A DNA stretch of 64,000 nt. Origin: Bacillota bacterium (lineage in GTDB: Bacteria > Bacillota > UBA4882 > UBA8346). Of the stretch, positions 1 to 8,503 are shown in pieces; position 1 is the stretch's first letter, and the number at the start of each line of letters is the position of its first letter. The translations under genes were made by a program, and so were the position numbers. Where the stretch lies: contig JAEYPR010000027.1 of NCBI GenBank assembly GCA_023410535.1, forward strand, positions 1 to 64,000. Reading direction: 5' to 3'. The notes under the pieces are model-generated. The model was not told where the DNA came from. It searched no databases and saw only the letters and a program-made list of their open reading frames with translations.

Positions 1-56
1 TTGATTCCATACTCTTCGATGAGTTTCCGAAGTGTGCTTTTTTCTCTCTTGGCCAT
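1..56 (-). CDS. Transposase, IS256 family, N-terminal fragment at window edge
   Basis: Only 18 codons are visible, reading MAKREKSTLRKLIEEYGI and then leaving the window. The N-terminal style (basic start, then a helix ending in EYGI) resembles IS256/Mutator-type transposases, and the flanking sequence carries an IS256-like end. The start at 56 is chosen because GGAGG lies 7-8 bases upstream. An in-frame ATG at 71 overlaps that ribosome binding site and is less likely. The fragment alone could not be assigned, so the call leans on the adjacent end sequence. Confidence 0.45.
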   Translation of the reverse strand, partial: MAKREKSTLRKLIEEYGI

Positions 57-126
57 TTTCTTTTCCTCCATGTCTTGTCTTATTTTACATGGCTATGGAG
101 GTTTACACAATTGTTTCTGCACTTTC
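1..126 (-). mobile_element. IS256-family insertion sequence, one end only
   Basis: The segment holds the first codons of a transposase-like gene on the minus strand, followed by a terminal sequence at 101-126. Read on the minus strand from 126, the end begins GAAAGTGCAG and runs into AATTGTGTAAAC. From memory this resembles the IS256 inverted repeat, which contains AATTGTGTAAA. The other end lies outside the window, so neither the full inverted repeat nor the target duplication can be checked. The element stops about 22 bp before the 21-bp repeat array. Confidence 0.6.
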
Positions 127-148
127 AGGGGTGAGTCGACTCGATATC

Positions 149-377
149 TCATTTTGTTACTCAACGAGCTCATTTTGTGAATAACTTAGATCGTTTTGTT
201 AATAACTCAGCTCATTTTGTGAATAACTGATCTATTTCTGTGACTCAATGAGGTCGTTTTGTGGATAACTAATCTATTTTTGTTAATAACTTAGATCATT
301 TTGTGAATAACTCAGATCATTCTGTTAGTAAATGATCTATTCCTGTGGATAACTGATCTCATTTTGTCACTCAAGGG
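149..377 (+). repeat. Tandem array 1: 21-bp period, DnaA-box-like cores
   Basis: Eleven 9-bp cores start at 155, 176, 197, 218, 239, 260, 281, 302, 323, 344 and 365, a spacing of exactly 21 bp. Cores at 176, 218, 260, 302 and 344 (every 42 bp) are TGTGAATAA or TGTGGATAA, the complement of the DnaA-box consensus TTATNCACA. The intervening cores are variants (TGTTAATAA, TGTGACTCA, TGTTACTCA, TGTTAGTAA, TGTCACTCA). Each core is preceded by a TCATTTT/TCGTTTT-like hexamer and followed by CTTAGA, CTCAGC or CTGA-type spacers. All repeats point the same way. The array fills the gap between the IS end and the GH17 gene. A second copy lies at 39266-39535. Confidence 0.9.
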
Positions 378-415
378 TATCACAGTGATCCATAACGGGA
401 GGAATAATATAAACG

Positions 416-1327
416 ATGAAGCGAAAACCATTGGTTTTGGCAGTGATTTTAATGCTGGCGATCGGGTATCCGTATCAAGCAATCAGGGGGCAAACCAAGC
501 CAAATCCGCCGCAAAAACTTTACGGACTCAATTTCGGGCCGTATATTGATGGACAAAACCCGCATCTCAATCCGCAAATCAGCCAAGCGCAACTGCAAGC
601 CCGTCTGAAGGTAATCGCGCCGTACACGGAGTGGATTCGAACCTTTAACTGTACCAACGGAATGGAGCAAGCCGTTCCGCTGGCTCGCCGCTATGGCTTG
701 AAAATTGCGGTTGGAGCGTGGCTGGATAAAGACAGCCGGGCGAATGAACGCGAAATTGAAAGCTTAATCAAGCTAGGCAAGTCGGGGGCGGCCGATGTTT
801 TAATCGTTGGGAATGAAGTTTTGTTCCATAAAACCGTTACCGAGGAACAATTAGTCAAATATCTGCAATTGGTAAAACGCGAAGTGCCGGATCTTCCCGT
901 GACGACCGTGGAAATTTACAATGAAATGTTGCGCCGTTCCAGAGTGGGAGCGTTGTGCGACGTGATCATGATCAATTGCTATCCGTTTTGGGAAAAGCAA
1001 GATATTCATTTGGCATTACCGGAATACCAGTTGGTATACAAACAAGTCCGTTCCAAGTATGCGGGGAAAGCGGTTGTCTTTGCGGAGGTCGGTTGGCCCA
1101 GCGACGGGAAGAATTTTGGACCGGCGTTCCCCTCATTGGTCAATGCGGAAATGTTCTTCCGCGATTTTACCGCTTGGGCAGCCGCGAACAAAGTGCCGTA
1201 CTTTTACTTTGAAGCATTTGACGAGAGTTGGAAAGTCGCCGATGAGCCGGGGATTGGCGCGTATTGGGGAATTTGGGATAAGGACGGCCGTCCGAAATGG
1301 GATATGAGTTCGTTCCGCAAACAATAA
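416..1327 (+). CDS. Secreted glycoside hydrolase family 17 (beta-1,3-glucanase-like)
   Basis: 303 residues with an N-terminal signal peptide (basic MKRK, hydrophobic stretch to about residue 19, no lipobox Cys). The rest is a GH17 TIM barrel. The general acid motif GNE is at 132-134 (E134) and the nucleophile lies in FAEVGWPSDG (E224), followed by the family's GWPS signature. Known GH17 enzymes hydrolyse or transglycosylate beta-1,3-glucans. The start has GGGAGG about 13 bases upstream. The gene is convergent with a GT2 polysaccharide synthase only 18 bp away, an arrangement that recalls bacterial GT2-GH17 pairs or fusions making or trimming beta-glucans. Exact linkage specificity is not visible. 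Confidence 0.85.
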   Translation: MKRKPLVLAVILMLAIGYPYQAIRGQTKPNPPQKLYGLNFGPYIDGQNPHLNPQISQAQLQARLKVIAPYTEWIRTFNCTNGMEQAVPLARRYGLKIAVGAWLDKDSRANEREIESLIKLGKSGAADVLIVGNEVLFHKTVTEEQLVKYLQLVKREVPDLPVTTVEIYNEMLRRSRVGALCDVIMINCYPFWEKQDIHLALPEYQLVYKQVRSKYAGKAVVFAEVGWPSDGKNFGPAFPSLVNAEMFFRDFTAWAAANKVPYFYFEAFDESWKVADEPGIGAYWGIWDKDGRPKWDMSSFRKQ

Positions 1328-1345
1328 ATTGATGAGGTTTGTCGT

Positions 1346-2848
1346 TTAGCTTTTCAAGGATCCGATCATAAAAGCGGGGATCCAGCTGATGGCATAGGGT
1401 AGGACCAAAGCGACGATGACGCCCTCTTTCCGGAGCAGCGAACCATACATCACGGTGATCAAAACCAACGAGAGCAGATTGACGGCGCGAATTCCCCAAG
1501 CGCTTTGCAGATGGACTTTTTGCCGGATGCGGTTGGTTTTCGGGGTTAGAAACCAGGTATTGTCGCTGGATTGGAAACCCTTGATGTTGGCGATGAAGTA
1601 GGTGTGGATGATGGACAGATTAAGCCACCAGACGAGGGGAATATATAGCAAACTTCGCCATTCCCGTTTTTTGCAAATCAGGATAACCAAATAAAGAATA
1701 CTACTGAAAAATATCAGATAGGCGAAGGGTAAAACAATTGAAACCCAATCGGTAATTCCGATAAAAAGCCATGGTTCTAGCATGACGTGAGTAGCCCAAA
1801 ACTCGCATAGAAAAACGCTTAGCGCTATGACGATGGAGAGAACGGTCCCGATGGAGACGGTAAAATAAGCATTTTGCCGGATCAGGCTCAATTTAGTCCG
1901 AAGGCTTAGTTTGTCACTGCGCATCAGCGTGAAAAAATAGTCGCGCAATACTCGCGCCGAGCCTCGCGTCCAGCGGTCTTGTTGCCGCCGATAAGCTTTG
2001 TAATTCGGAGGGACTTCACCGGTGTTTTTAACATGATTAAGATAAACGCCTTTGTAACCGGCCAGATAACAACGGTTTGAAAGATCGATATCTTCCGTGA
2101 GATGTCCCGGCATAAATCCACCCACTGCCTCCAAATGCGAGCGGCGAAACAAGGCGCAGCAACCGGTGAACAGGATCATCTCTCCAAGAACTTGCCGTCC
2201 AACTAAATCCACGTAGTAACAGGATTCTTCCATCATCCCGAGACATCTCCGGAAATGCTCCCATTTGCCGTAATAACTGTTTCGGCAGGTCTGCACATAA
2301 GCAATTGCGGGTTCGGCTTCAATCACTTCCAGACATTGTTCGATGGCAGTGGGTTCGGGATGCCAGTCGGCGTCCAGGATATAGAGATACTCAAATCCTT
2401 TCGCCTTTAGATAACCTTCGATTCGTTTGATATTGCCCGCTTTGAAACCGTTGTTCTTTTCGCGATGAAATAAAACAAACCGTTCTGATTCGTAAGCTTC
2501 ATCGAAACCAAATGCAACGTTATGGTTTAGGCGATTGCATCCGTACTTATGGGCAATCGGTCGTAAAAGCTTCATTGTTTCGGTATCATTAGAGTCATCG
2601 CCGATAATGATGGTTTTATTAGCGTAGGTTAATCGTTCACAAGCTTGAATTGTATCACAAATAACCGCTTTTTCATTACGGCATACGATAATAATGGCGA
2701 CTTTGGCGGTAAATGAACCAGCTGTTTTTTTAAATTTGGGTGGAAATAAGCTGGCAATTTGATAACGATAATTATAAAAAGCGAAAAATAAAAAGAAAAG
2801 TAGCAAAACGGCTTGAAAAATTAAGGCGATTACCGAAAGAAAAAACAT
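1346..2848 (-). CDS. Membrane glycosyltransferase family 2, cellulose/curdlan synthase-like
   Basis: 500 residues. One N-terminal membrane helix (about 3-25) precedes a cytosolic GT-A domain with the processive-synthase signature: DD at 84-85, DAD at 159-161, TED at 251-253 and QQDRW at 289-293. At least four hydrophobic segments follow from about residue 330. It likely polymerises a beta-glucan from a UDP-sugar and exports it, as in the BcsA/CrdS superfamily. The PilZ domain typical of c-di-GMP-controlled BcsA is not evident, since the C-terminus ends soon after the last membrane helices. Its neighbour is a secreted GH17, which makes a beta-1,3-linked product plausible. Confidence 0.85.
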   Translation of the reverse strand: MFFLSVIALIFQAVLLLFFLFFAFYNYRYQIASLFPPKFKKTAGSFTAKVAIIIVCRNEKAVICDTIQACERLTYANKTIIIGDDSNDTETMKLLRPIAHKYGCNRLNHNVAFGFDEAYESERFVLFHREKNNGFKAGNIKRIEGYLKAKGFEYLYILDADWHPEPTAIEQCLEVIEAEPAIAYVQTCRNSYYGKWEHFRRCLGMMEESCYYVDLVGRQVLGEMILFTGCCALFRRSHLEAVGGFMPGHLTEDIDLSNRCYLAGYKGVYLNHVKNTGEVPPNYKAYRRQQDRWTRGSARVLRDYFFTLMRSDKLSLRTKLSLIRQNAYFTVSIGTVLSIVIALSVFLCEFWATHVMLEPWLFIGITDWVSIVLPFAYLIFFSSILYLVILICKKREWRSLLYIPLVWWLNLSIIHTYFIANIKGFQSSDNTWFLTPKTNRIRQKVHLQSAWGIRAVNLLSLVLITVMYGSLLRKEGVIVALVLPYAISWIPAFMIGSLKS

Positions 2849-3170
2849 AAGACCCCTCGTATTATAGTAATTGTTTATGTTCCAAATATTTTGGAAGGTG
2901 AATAATATGTCTTTTATGGAAATAGATTCTATTAAAATCGGTCTGTTCCTTTTTCAGTTTTTTATTGTTATGTCGCCCGCGGAATTTGAATTGCGGTCAA
3001 CAACCTTCGCCAATTGGAGCATTGTTTGTAATCGTTGGACATCCGGTAATAATTTATTTTAAAAATGTTCTTTAAATCTTAATAAATATTTAAAATTATC
3101 CGATGATTAAAATGGGTTACCGATAACTTGATTCAGTAAGGGTTATCGTATATACAAGGAGGTCATCGGA
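2849..3170. other. AT-rich intergenic region upstream of the chemoreceptor gene
   Basis: This 322-bp gap is much more AT-rich than its surroundings. It contains a possible 51-codon reading frame starting at ATG 2907 behind GGAAGG, but the translation looks like no known protein and I do not call it. CCGAT motifs near 3100 and 3120 resemble sigma-28 -10 elements without a properly spaced TAAA. The ribosome binding site AAGGAGG for the chemoreceptor lies at its end. Confidence 0.5.
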
Positions 3171-6100
3171 ATGATAGGTAAGGGCTCCATGAAGCTTCCG
3201 AAGCTTAAAGCCCCTAAACGTCCAAAGGGAAAGGGACCGAAACTTCCCAAACTAAATGGCTTCAAATTTCCGCAATGGCGTGGTTTGAAATTGCCGCAAC
3301 TCAAAGGGTTCCGATTTCAATTTAAGTTACGGGTATTTCATAAGATCTTCTTCGTTTTGTTATCGATGGTGGTTTTTATCGCGTTGGAAGGTTATTTGAA
3401 CTTGCGCAATATCGACCAGATGCAGGAGATTAGCAGAAAAGTTTTCTCCCAGACTGCCGTAAGCCTGGATTCGGTCAACGACGCTAAACAAAACCTGATC
3501 ACATTGCGCCGGGATTATGCGTTGTTCTTGGCGGATCTGGCGCCGCTTGCTCCGGACGCATCCACGCTCGAAGCAAGTATAACCTCCTTGCCGATATCCG
3601 ACTATACCAAAAATAGAATGGCGGAGATTGAAGAGATTCTGAAACTCCCGACCAGCAAGGAAAATTATGATAAGTTGGATCAACTCTTGCTCGCCATCGA
3701 TATGGAGTTGGGACAGGTATTAAATAAAACCAAACAAGAATCGATTAAAGTGATGGAAAGCGGCAACCGTTTTTCAGCCGATTCCAAATGGATCACTTTG
3801 ATCATGCTCTTAGCCGCTGTGGGGGTCGCTGCCGTTTGGGGCATACTGGTGGCCGCCTCAATCTCCCGGCCGCTTAAGAAGACGGTCCGGATGATTCAGG
3901 AAATGACCTTAGGCCATTTGGGCATGCGTTTAAATATGCGTTCCAAAGACGAAATCGGCGAATTAGCTCATTCGATGGATCAGTTTGCCGATGATCTGCA
4001 AAACAAGGTGATCGGTACCGTGAAACAGATCGCCGGCGGCGATCTGACCGCCGATGTGATTCCCCAAGACGATCAGGATGAGATCAGTCCGGCATTGCAG
4101 ACAACCATTGAAACCTTGCGTCGCTTGATCGGGGACGCCAATATGTTGTCGCAGGCGGCGGTGGAAGGCAAGTTTGAAGTCCGCGCCGATGCCAGTCAAT
4201 ATGAGGGCGATTACCAATTGATTGTCGAAGGCATCAATGCCACCCTCAATACGGTCGTTGATAAGATCTTCTGGTATGAAGCGCTGTTGGATTCGATTCC
4301 GTTCCCGGTATCGGTGACCGATAACGATCAGAACTGGACCTTCATCAACAAACCTGTCGAACAACTACTCGGCGTCCAACGCCAAACGGTATTAGGCCAA
4401 TCCTGTGAACGTTGGGATGCCGAGATCTGTAAAACCGAAAATTGCGGGATTGCCCGTCTCCGCAGCGGCTTGACGCAGACCACGTATGAGCACGACGACA
4501 AGCATTTCCAGGTCGATACTTCCTATATCTATAATCAACACGGCGAGAAAGTCGGCCATATTGAAATGGTCCAGGATATTACCGCCGAGTCGCACCGGAC
4601 TAAGTATCAAAACGGCGAAGTGGCGCGCCTCGCCGATAACCTGCAGTTATTGGCCAAAGGTGATCTCGGCCTTGATCTGACCGTAGCCGAAGGCAATGAA
4701 TACACCCGCTTGGAACAAGAGAACTTCACCCAGATCAATCAGAACCTGCAATTGGTTAAAGACGCTTTGGGCGCGATGATCGAAGACGCCGAGCTGTTGC
4801 AACGGGCGGCTCTGGAAGGCCGGTTGGATATCCGGGCTGACGCCGAACGGCATGACGGCGATTACCGTAAAATCATCGCGGGGGTCAATCAAACGTTGGA
4901 CGCGGTCATCAGCCCGCTGGACGAGGCGATCGGCGTCTTGAGCAAGATGGCGGTGAATGACCTGACCGTCCAGATGGTCGGCGAATATCAAGGCGTCCTG
5001 AAAGAGTTTGCCGCGGCCATCAACATGGTCCGCAATAGCCTGCTCGGCGTCCAAGATGTGGCGGTGGGCGTCGCGCAAGGCGATGTTTCCCGTTTAAGCG
5101 AGTTCTATAAAAACGGCGGCCGCTTGTCCGAGAACGATATGCTCATCCCGGCCTTCATCCAGATGATGGAGACCATTCAAGCCTTGGCCAGCGAGGTCGA
5201 CGAGCTGACCAAAGCCGCGGCGGCGGGCGATCTGACGGTGCGTGGCAACGCCGCGAAGTTCGAAGGCCTTTACCGTTCGGTGGTGGAAGGGGTCAACCAG
5301 ACCGTTGATGCGATGGTCGCTCCCTTGAGCGAGACCATTCAAGTACTCGACCGGATGGCTGAGAATGATTATACCTCCACCATGGCCGGCGAGTATCAGG
5401 GCGCTTTTAACCAGTTGGCCAGCGCCGTCAACCGGGTGCAGCAGACCTTGAACCAGGTGTTGGGCGAGATTAACCAGTCGGCGGTCCAGATCGGTTCCAG
5501 CTCCCGTCAGGTGGCGGAAGGCAGCGAGCAGATGACGCTCGGCGCCACCGCGCAAGCCAGCTCGATCGAGCAGTTGTCGTCTACGATCAGCGAGATTGCC
5601 GCCCAAACCCGGCAAAATGCCGCCAATGCCAATGAAGCTAATAATTTGGCGTTGATCTCCAAGACTGAAGCCGAACAGGGTAACGAGCAGATGAAGGCGA
5701 TGCTCCAAGCGATGCAGGAGATTCAACAGTCATCCGTCAATATTTCGAAGATCATTAAAGTTATTGATGAGATCGCGTTCCAAACCAATATTTTGGCCTT
5801 GAACGCCGCGGTGGAAGCGGCCCGGGCCGGTCAAGCCGGTAAAGGTTTTGCGGTCGTCGCCGAAGAGGTCCGCAACTTGGCGGCCCGCAGCGCCAATGCG
5901 GCCAAAGAAACCACCGCCTTGATCGAGAACTCCATTAAGAAAGTGAAAGACGGCACCCGGATCGCCGAAGATACCGCCGTCGCCCTCGACAAGATCCAGG
6001 AAGGCGTCACCAAAGCTACCAGCTTTGTCGGGAATATCGCCGTCGCTTCCAACGAACAAGCGACCGGCATCGCTCAGGTCGACCAAGGGATTGAACAAGT

Positions 6101-6377
6101 CTCCCGCGTCGTCCAGACCAATATCGCCACCGCCGAGGAGAGCACTTCGACCAGTCAGGAGCTGGCCGATCAAGCGGCAGTCCTCAAACAGGTGGTGGCT
6201 CGGTTCAAACTGAACGACCAACCGGAGGCCGTTCCCGGAAGCGCGGCCCCGAATTCCCCGGCTCGTTTGACCGCCGCCACCGGCAGATCCGGGGCTAGAA
6301 CCGGCCAGGATCGTTCCGTCCGGGAAGCGGCAGCGGCCAAAGAAGTCTTCAATCACCACGATTTCGGAAAATATTGA
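3171..6377 (+). CDS. Methyl-accepting chemotaxis protein, poly-HAMP with PAS
   Basis: 1068 residues. Residues 1-52 form an unusual cytoplasmic Lys/Pro-rich repeat region (KLPKLK, KGPKLPKL, KLPQLKG). TM1 is at about 58-74, then an extracytoplasmic helical sensor (4HB-like) to about 204, TM2 at 206-227 and a HAMP domain at 228-280. A PAS domain at about 370-470 sits between further HAMP-like modules, recognisable by repeated phrases such as RADAxxxxGDY and GEYQG. The signalling domain follows; its tip contains AVVAEEVRNLAARS near 885-900, the region that contacts CheA/CheW. No CheR/CheB-tether pentapeptide is seen at the C-terminus (FGKY). It stands alone between a synthase and the flagellar block, with a strong terminator after it. 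Confidence 0.92.
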   Translation: MIGKGSMKLPKLKAPKRPKGKGPKLPKLNGFKFPQWRGLKLPQLKGFRFQFKLRVFHKIFFVLLSMVVFIALEGYLNLRNIDQMQEISRKVFSQTAVSLDSVNDAKQNLITLRRDYALFLADLAPLAPDASTLEASITSLPISDYTKNRMAEIEEILKLPTSKENYDKLDQLLLAIDMELGQVLNKTKQESIKVMESGNRFSADSKWITLIMLLAAVGVAAVWGILVAASISRPLKKTVRMIQEMTLGHLGMRLNMRSKDEIGELAHSMDQFADDLQNKVIGTVKQIAGGDLTADVIPQDDQDEISPALQTTIETLRRLIGDANMLSQAAVEGKFEVRADASQYEGDYQLIVEGINATLNTVVDKIFWYEALLDSIPFPVSVTDNDQNWTFINKPVEQLLGVQRQTVLGQSCERWDAEICKTENCGIARLRSGLTQTTYEHDDKHFQVDTSYIYNQHGEKVGHIEMVQDITAESHRTKYQNGEVARLADNLQLLAKGDLGLDLTVAEGNEYTRLEQENFTQINQNLQLVKDALGAMIEDAELLQRAALEGRLDIRADAERHDGDYRKIIAGVNQTLDAVISPLDEAIGVLSKMAVNDLTVQMVGEYQGVLKEFAAAINMVRNSLLGVQDVAVGVAQGDVSRLSEFYKNGGRLSENDMLIPAFIQMMETIQALASEVDELTKAAAAGDLTVRGNAAKFEGLYRSVVEGVNQTVDAMVAPLSETIQVLDRMAENDYTSTMAGEYQGAFNQLASAVNRVQQTLNQVLGEINQSAVQIGSSSRQVAEGSEQMTLGATAQASSIEQLSSTISEIAAQTRQNAANANEANNLALISKTEAEQGNEQMKAMLQAMQEIQQSSVNISKIIKVIDEIAFQTNILALNAAVEAARAGQAGKGFAVVAEEVRNLAARSANAAKETTALIENSIKKVKDGTRIAEDTAVALDKIQEGVTKATSFVGNIAVASNEQATGIAQVDQGIEQVSRVVQTNIATAEESTSTSQELADQAAVLKQVVARFKLNDQPEAVPGSAAPNSPARLTAATGRSGARTGQDRSVREAAAAKEVFNHHDFGKY

Positions 6378-6412
6378 GGGAATAACTAAAAAGCCCAATC
6401 ACTTTTGTTTGA

Positions 6413-6456
6413 AAGCCGTACCAAACTGGTTTACCAGTTTGGTACGGCTTTTTTGT
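6413..6456 (+). terminator. Rho-independent terminator after chemoreceptor
   Basis: A perfect 17-bp stem (6413-6429 with 6434-6450) with loop TTTA is followed by a T run. It insulates the chemoreceptor from the flagellar operon. Confidence 0.93.
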
Positions 6457-6524
6457 TTTTAGTGATGGGGTGAGGTCAACGATCTGCAAATCAATCAAAA
6501 AATATTTTCAAATTCCGCTACTTC

Positions 6525-6551
6525 TAAATAAAAAACAAATAATCCAATTCG
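6525..6551 (+). promoter_or_regulatory. Possible sigma-28-type promoter for flgD operon
   Basis: TAAA at 6525-6528, 15 bp, then CCAATTCG at 6544-6551. The spacing fits the flagellar sigma consensus (TAAA-N15-GCCGATAA), but the -10 match is only partial. The -10 part overlaps a small perfect inverted repeat, TCCAATT-CGA-AATTGGA (6543-6559). Confidence 0.3.
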
Positions 6552-6594
6552 AAATTGGAATCAAGGTGTTTCATCAAAATCAAAGGAGGCTCCA

Positions 6595-7008
6595 ATGAGT
6601 ACCAGCGCCATAATCAGTGCCAGTAGTACCAGCAGCACCAGCACCACTACGGGCAGCAGTTCCAGTTCCGTGATTGATTTCGAGTCGTTTTTGTCCCTGT
6701 TAACCACCGAGTTAAAGTACCAGGATCCCACCGAACCGGTCAGTTCCACCGAATATGTTTCGCAAATGGCCCAACTTAGTTCGTTGACGCAACTGAACAA
6801 TATCAACAGCAGCCTGACGTCCAATCAAGCCTATAGCTTATTGGGCAAGGAAGTGACCTATCAGTCGACCGACTCCGCAGGGAATACCACCACCATCACC
6901 GGCACAGTGGCATCGGTCGTCACTAGTGGCGGGACTTCCTATCTCGTGATCGACGGGACCAAGGTTGAACTTAGTTCGGTCATCCAAGTCGACGCGTCCG
7001 CCGAGTAG
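6595..7008 (+). CDS. flgD: Flagellar hook-capping scaffold FlgD
   Basis: 137 residues. FlgD caps the growing hook and guides FlgE polymerisation outside the cell. A Ser/Thr-rich N-terminus (1-25) is followed by the conserved FlgD core, with FLSLLTTELKYQDPTEP at about 30-46 and QMAQLSSLTQL at about 56-66. A short beta-rich tail follows; the Ig/Tudor-like C-terminal domain of enterobacterial FlgD is missing, as in Bacillus-type FlgD. The start has AAAGGAGGC at ideal spacing. It heads the hook-filament gene run, directly before flgE. Confidence 0.93.
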   Translation: MSTSAIISASSTSSTSTTTGSSSSSVIDFESFLSLLTTELKYQDPTEPVSSTEYVSQMAQLSSLTQLNNINSSLTSNQAYSLLGKEVTYQSTDSAGNTTTITGTVASVVTSGGTSYLVIDGTKVELSSVIQVDASAE

Positions 7009-7112
7009 ACGGGTTTGAGCCTAAAATGCGGCGTTTGAATCAGCTGGACCCTCGCGGGAAGCTGATATCTATTTCCGACCGACCGAAGAAATAGAAGATC
7101 AGGAGGAAGAGC

Positions 7113-8471
7113 ATGGCATCACTTTATTCAGGATTATCCGGATTAAAAGCCCAACAGGAAAAGTTGGATGTGATCAGCAACAATATCGCCAATATGAGTA
7201 CGATCGGCTATAAAGCGCAATCGGTCAGTTTCAGCGATTTACTCAGTCAAACATTGAGCGGGGCGACGGCTGCCAGCGCCACCAAAGGCGGGACCAACGC
7301 CATTCAGGTCGGGTTGGGGGTCAGTGTGGCGGCCACCACCATCGACATGACGACCGGCAGCACCCAAACCACCGGTAATGCGACGGATTTGTCCATCAGT
7401 GGCGATGGTTTTTTCATTGTTCAAGGCGGATCGGTTGGGGAGTATCAGTTCACCCGGGACGGCAGCTTTACCGTCGATACCAGCGGCAACCTAACGGTCA
7501 ACGGCTATCTGGTTTGCGGGTGGCAACAATATACGGTCGACGCTGACGGCAATTACGTCTTTAATACCGACAAGTCGGTCGAGCCGATCAATTTAGCCTC
7601 GGATAGTTACAATGGCAACAAAAGAATCATTGCGCCCAAAGCAACCACGGCGGCCGCGCTCACCGGCAATCTATCCCCGTCGGGAACAGCCAGCGGCACG
7701 GCGCTCAATGCGATTGACACGACTTCATTGCCTAGCACGCCGTCGGGTTCAACCACCATGGAAGTGTACGACGCCCTGGGAAATAAGTACGACGTTCAAG
7801 TGAAGCTATATAAATGCTACACTGATAGCTCCACCAACACCACTTCCTATTATTGGGTGGTGGACTCGGCCGATACCAGTAGTTTAGCGGTGAGCAACGC
7901 CAGCGGTTTTATCGAATTTGACAGCAGCGGCAATATCGTGACCACCGACAGCACCGATTATAATACCACCCCGACCGTTACCTTCACGCCGCAAGGTTCT
8001 TATGCGGGAGCGGCCGCGTTCAGCGTCAATCTCGATTTCAGCGATATCTCCTATTACAGTTCGGCGAGCAATAGCGGCGTCACGGTCGACTCAATCGACG
8101 GATACGCCGCCGGTGAACTGCAGGAATTTACCATCGGTTCGGACGGCGTCATCTATGGGGTTTATAGCAATGATCAGACTCAACCGTTGGGGATGATCGC
8201 CTTGGCCACCTTTACCAATCCTTCCGGCCTATCGAAGATTGGCAGTAATTTATACGCAACCACCGCCAATTCCGGCAGTTTTACAGGTGGAGTCGCCGCC
8301 GGTACCGGCGGAACCGGCAGTCTGAGTTCGGGCACGTTGGAAATGTCCAACGTCGACCTGTCGGAACAACTGAGCGAGATGATGGTAGCGCAACGGGCTT
8401 ACCAAGCCAATAGTAAAATCATCACCACCTCGGATAACATGATGGAAACGGTTATCAATATGTTGCGCTGA
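7113..8471 (+). CDS. flgE: Flagellar hook protein FlgE
   Basis: 452 residues. The N-terminal rod/hook motif (LYSGLSGLKAQQEKLDVISN, then NIANMSTIGYKA) and the C-terminal coiled segment (LSEMMVAQRAYQANSKIITT) are the two D0 helices that pack in the hook tube. Between them is a Ser/Thr/Gly-rich surface region, including the FlgE-type PSGTASGTALNAIDTTS and TTMEVYDALGN stretches. The AGGAGG site is correctly spaced at 7113. A 104-bp gap separates it from flgD and 32 bp separate it from flgK, so cotranscription is likely. Length and the central FlgE domain favour hook over distal-rod FlgG. Confidence 0.93.
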   Translation: MASLYSGLSGLKAQQEKLDVISNNIANMSTIGYKAQSVSFSDLLSQTLSGATAASATKGGTNAIQVGLGVSVAATTIDMTTGSTQTTGNATDLSISGDGFFIVQGGSVGEYQFTRDGSFTVDTSGNLTVNGYLVCGWQQYTVDADGNYVFNTDKSVEPINLASDSYNGNKRIIAPKATTAAALTGNLSPSGTASGTALNAIDTTSLPSTPSGSTTMEVYDALGNKYDVQVKLYKCYTDSSTNTTSYYWVVDSADTSSLAVSNASGFIEFDSSGNIVTTDSTDYNTTPTVTFTPQGSYAGAAAFSVNLDFSDISYYSSASNSGVTVDSIDGYAAGELQEFTIGSDGVIYGVYSNDQTQPLGMIALATFTNPSGLSKIGSNLYATTANSGSFTGGVAAGTGGTGSLSSGTLEMSNVDLSEQLSEMMVAQRAYQANSKIITTSDNMMETVINMLR

Positions 8472-8503
8472 ACGGAATTGAGCGTGTGAAAGGAGCGTCG
8501 GCG

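Noticed and set aside
149..377. Reading the 21-bp arrays as CRISPR
   Set aside because: No constant repeat alternating with unique spacers, the unit is too short, and no cas gene is present.
2871..3062. Small open frame (ATG 2907 with GGAAGG upstream)
   Set aside because: Low-complexity hydrophobic translation, very AT-rich, no recognisable motif; the ribosome binding site alone is not enough.
3090..3130. Sigma-28 promoter for the chemoreceptor gene
   Set aside because: CCGAT-type -10 elements are present, but no TAAA lies at the required 15-16 bp distance.
5094..6398. Long antisense frames opposite the chemoreceptor signalling domain
   Set aside because: The plus-strand protein has unmistakable chemoreceptor motifs throughout; the antisense translations show none.
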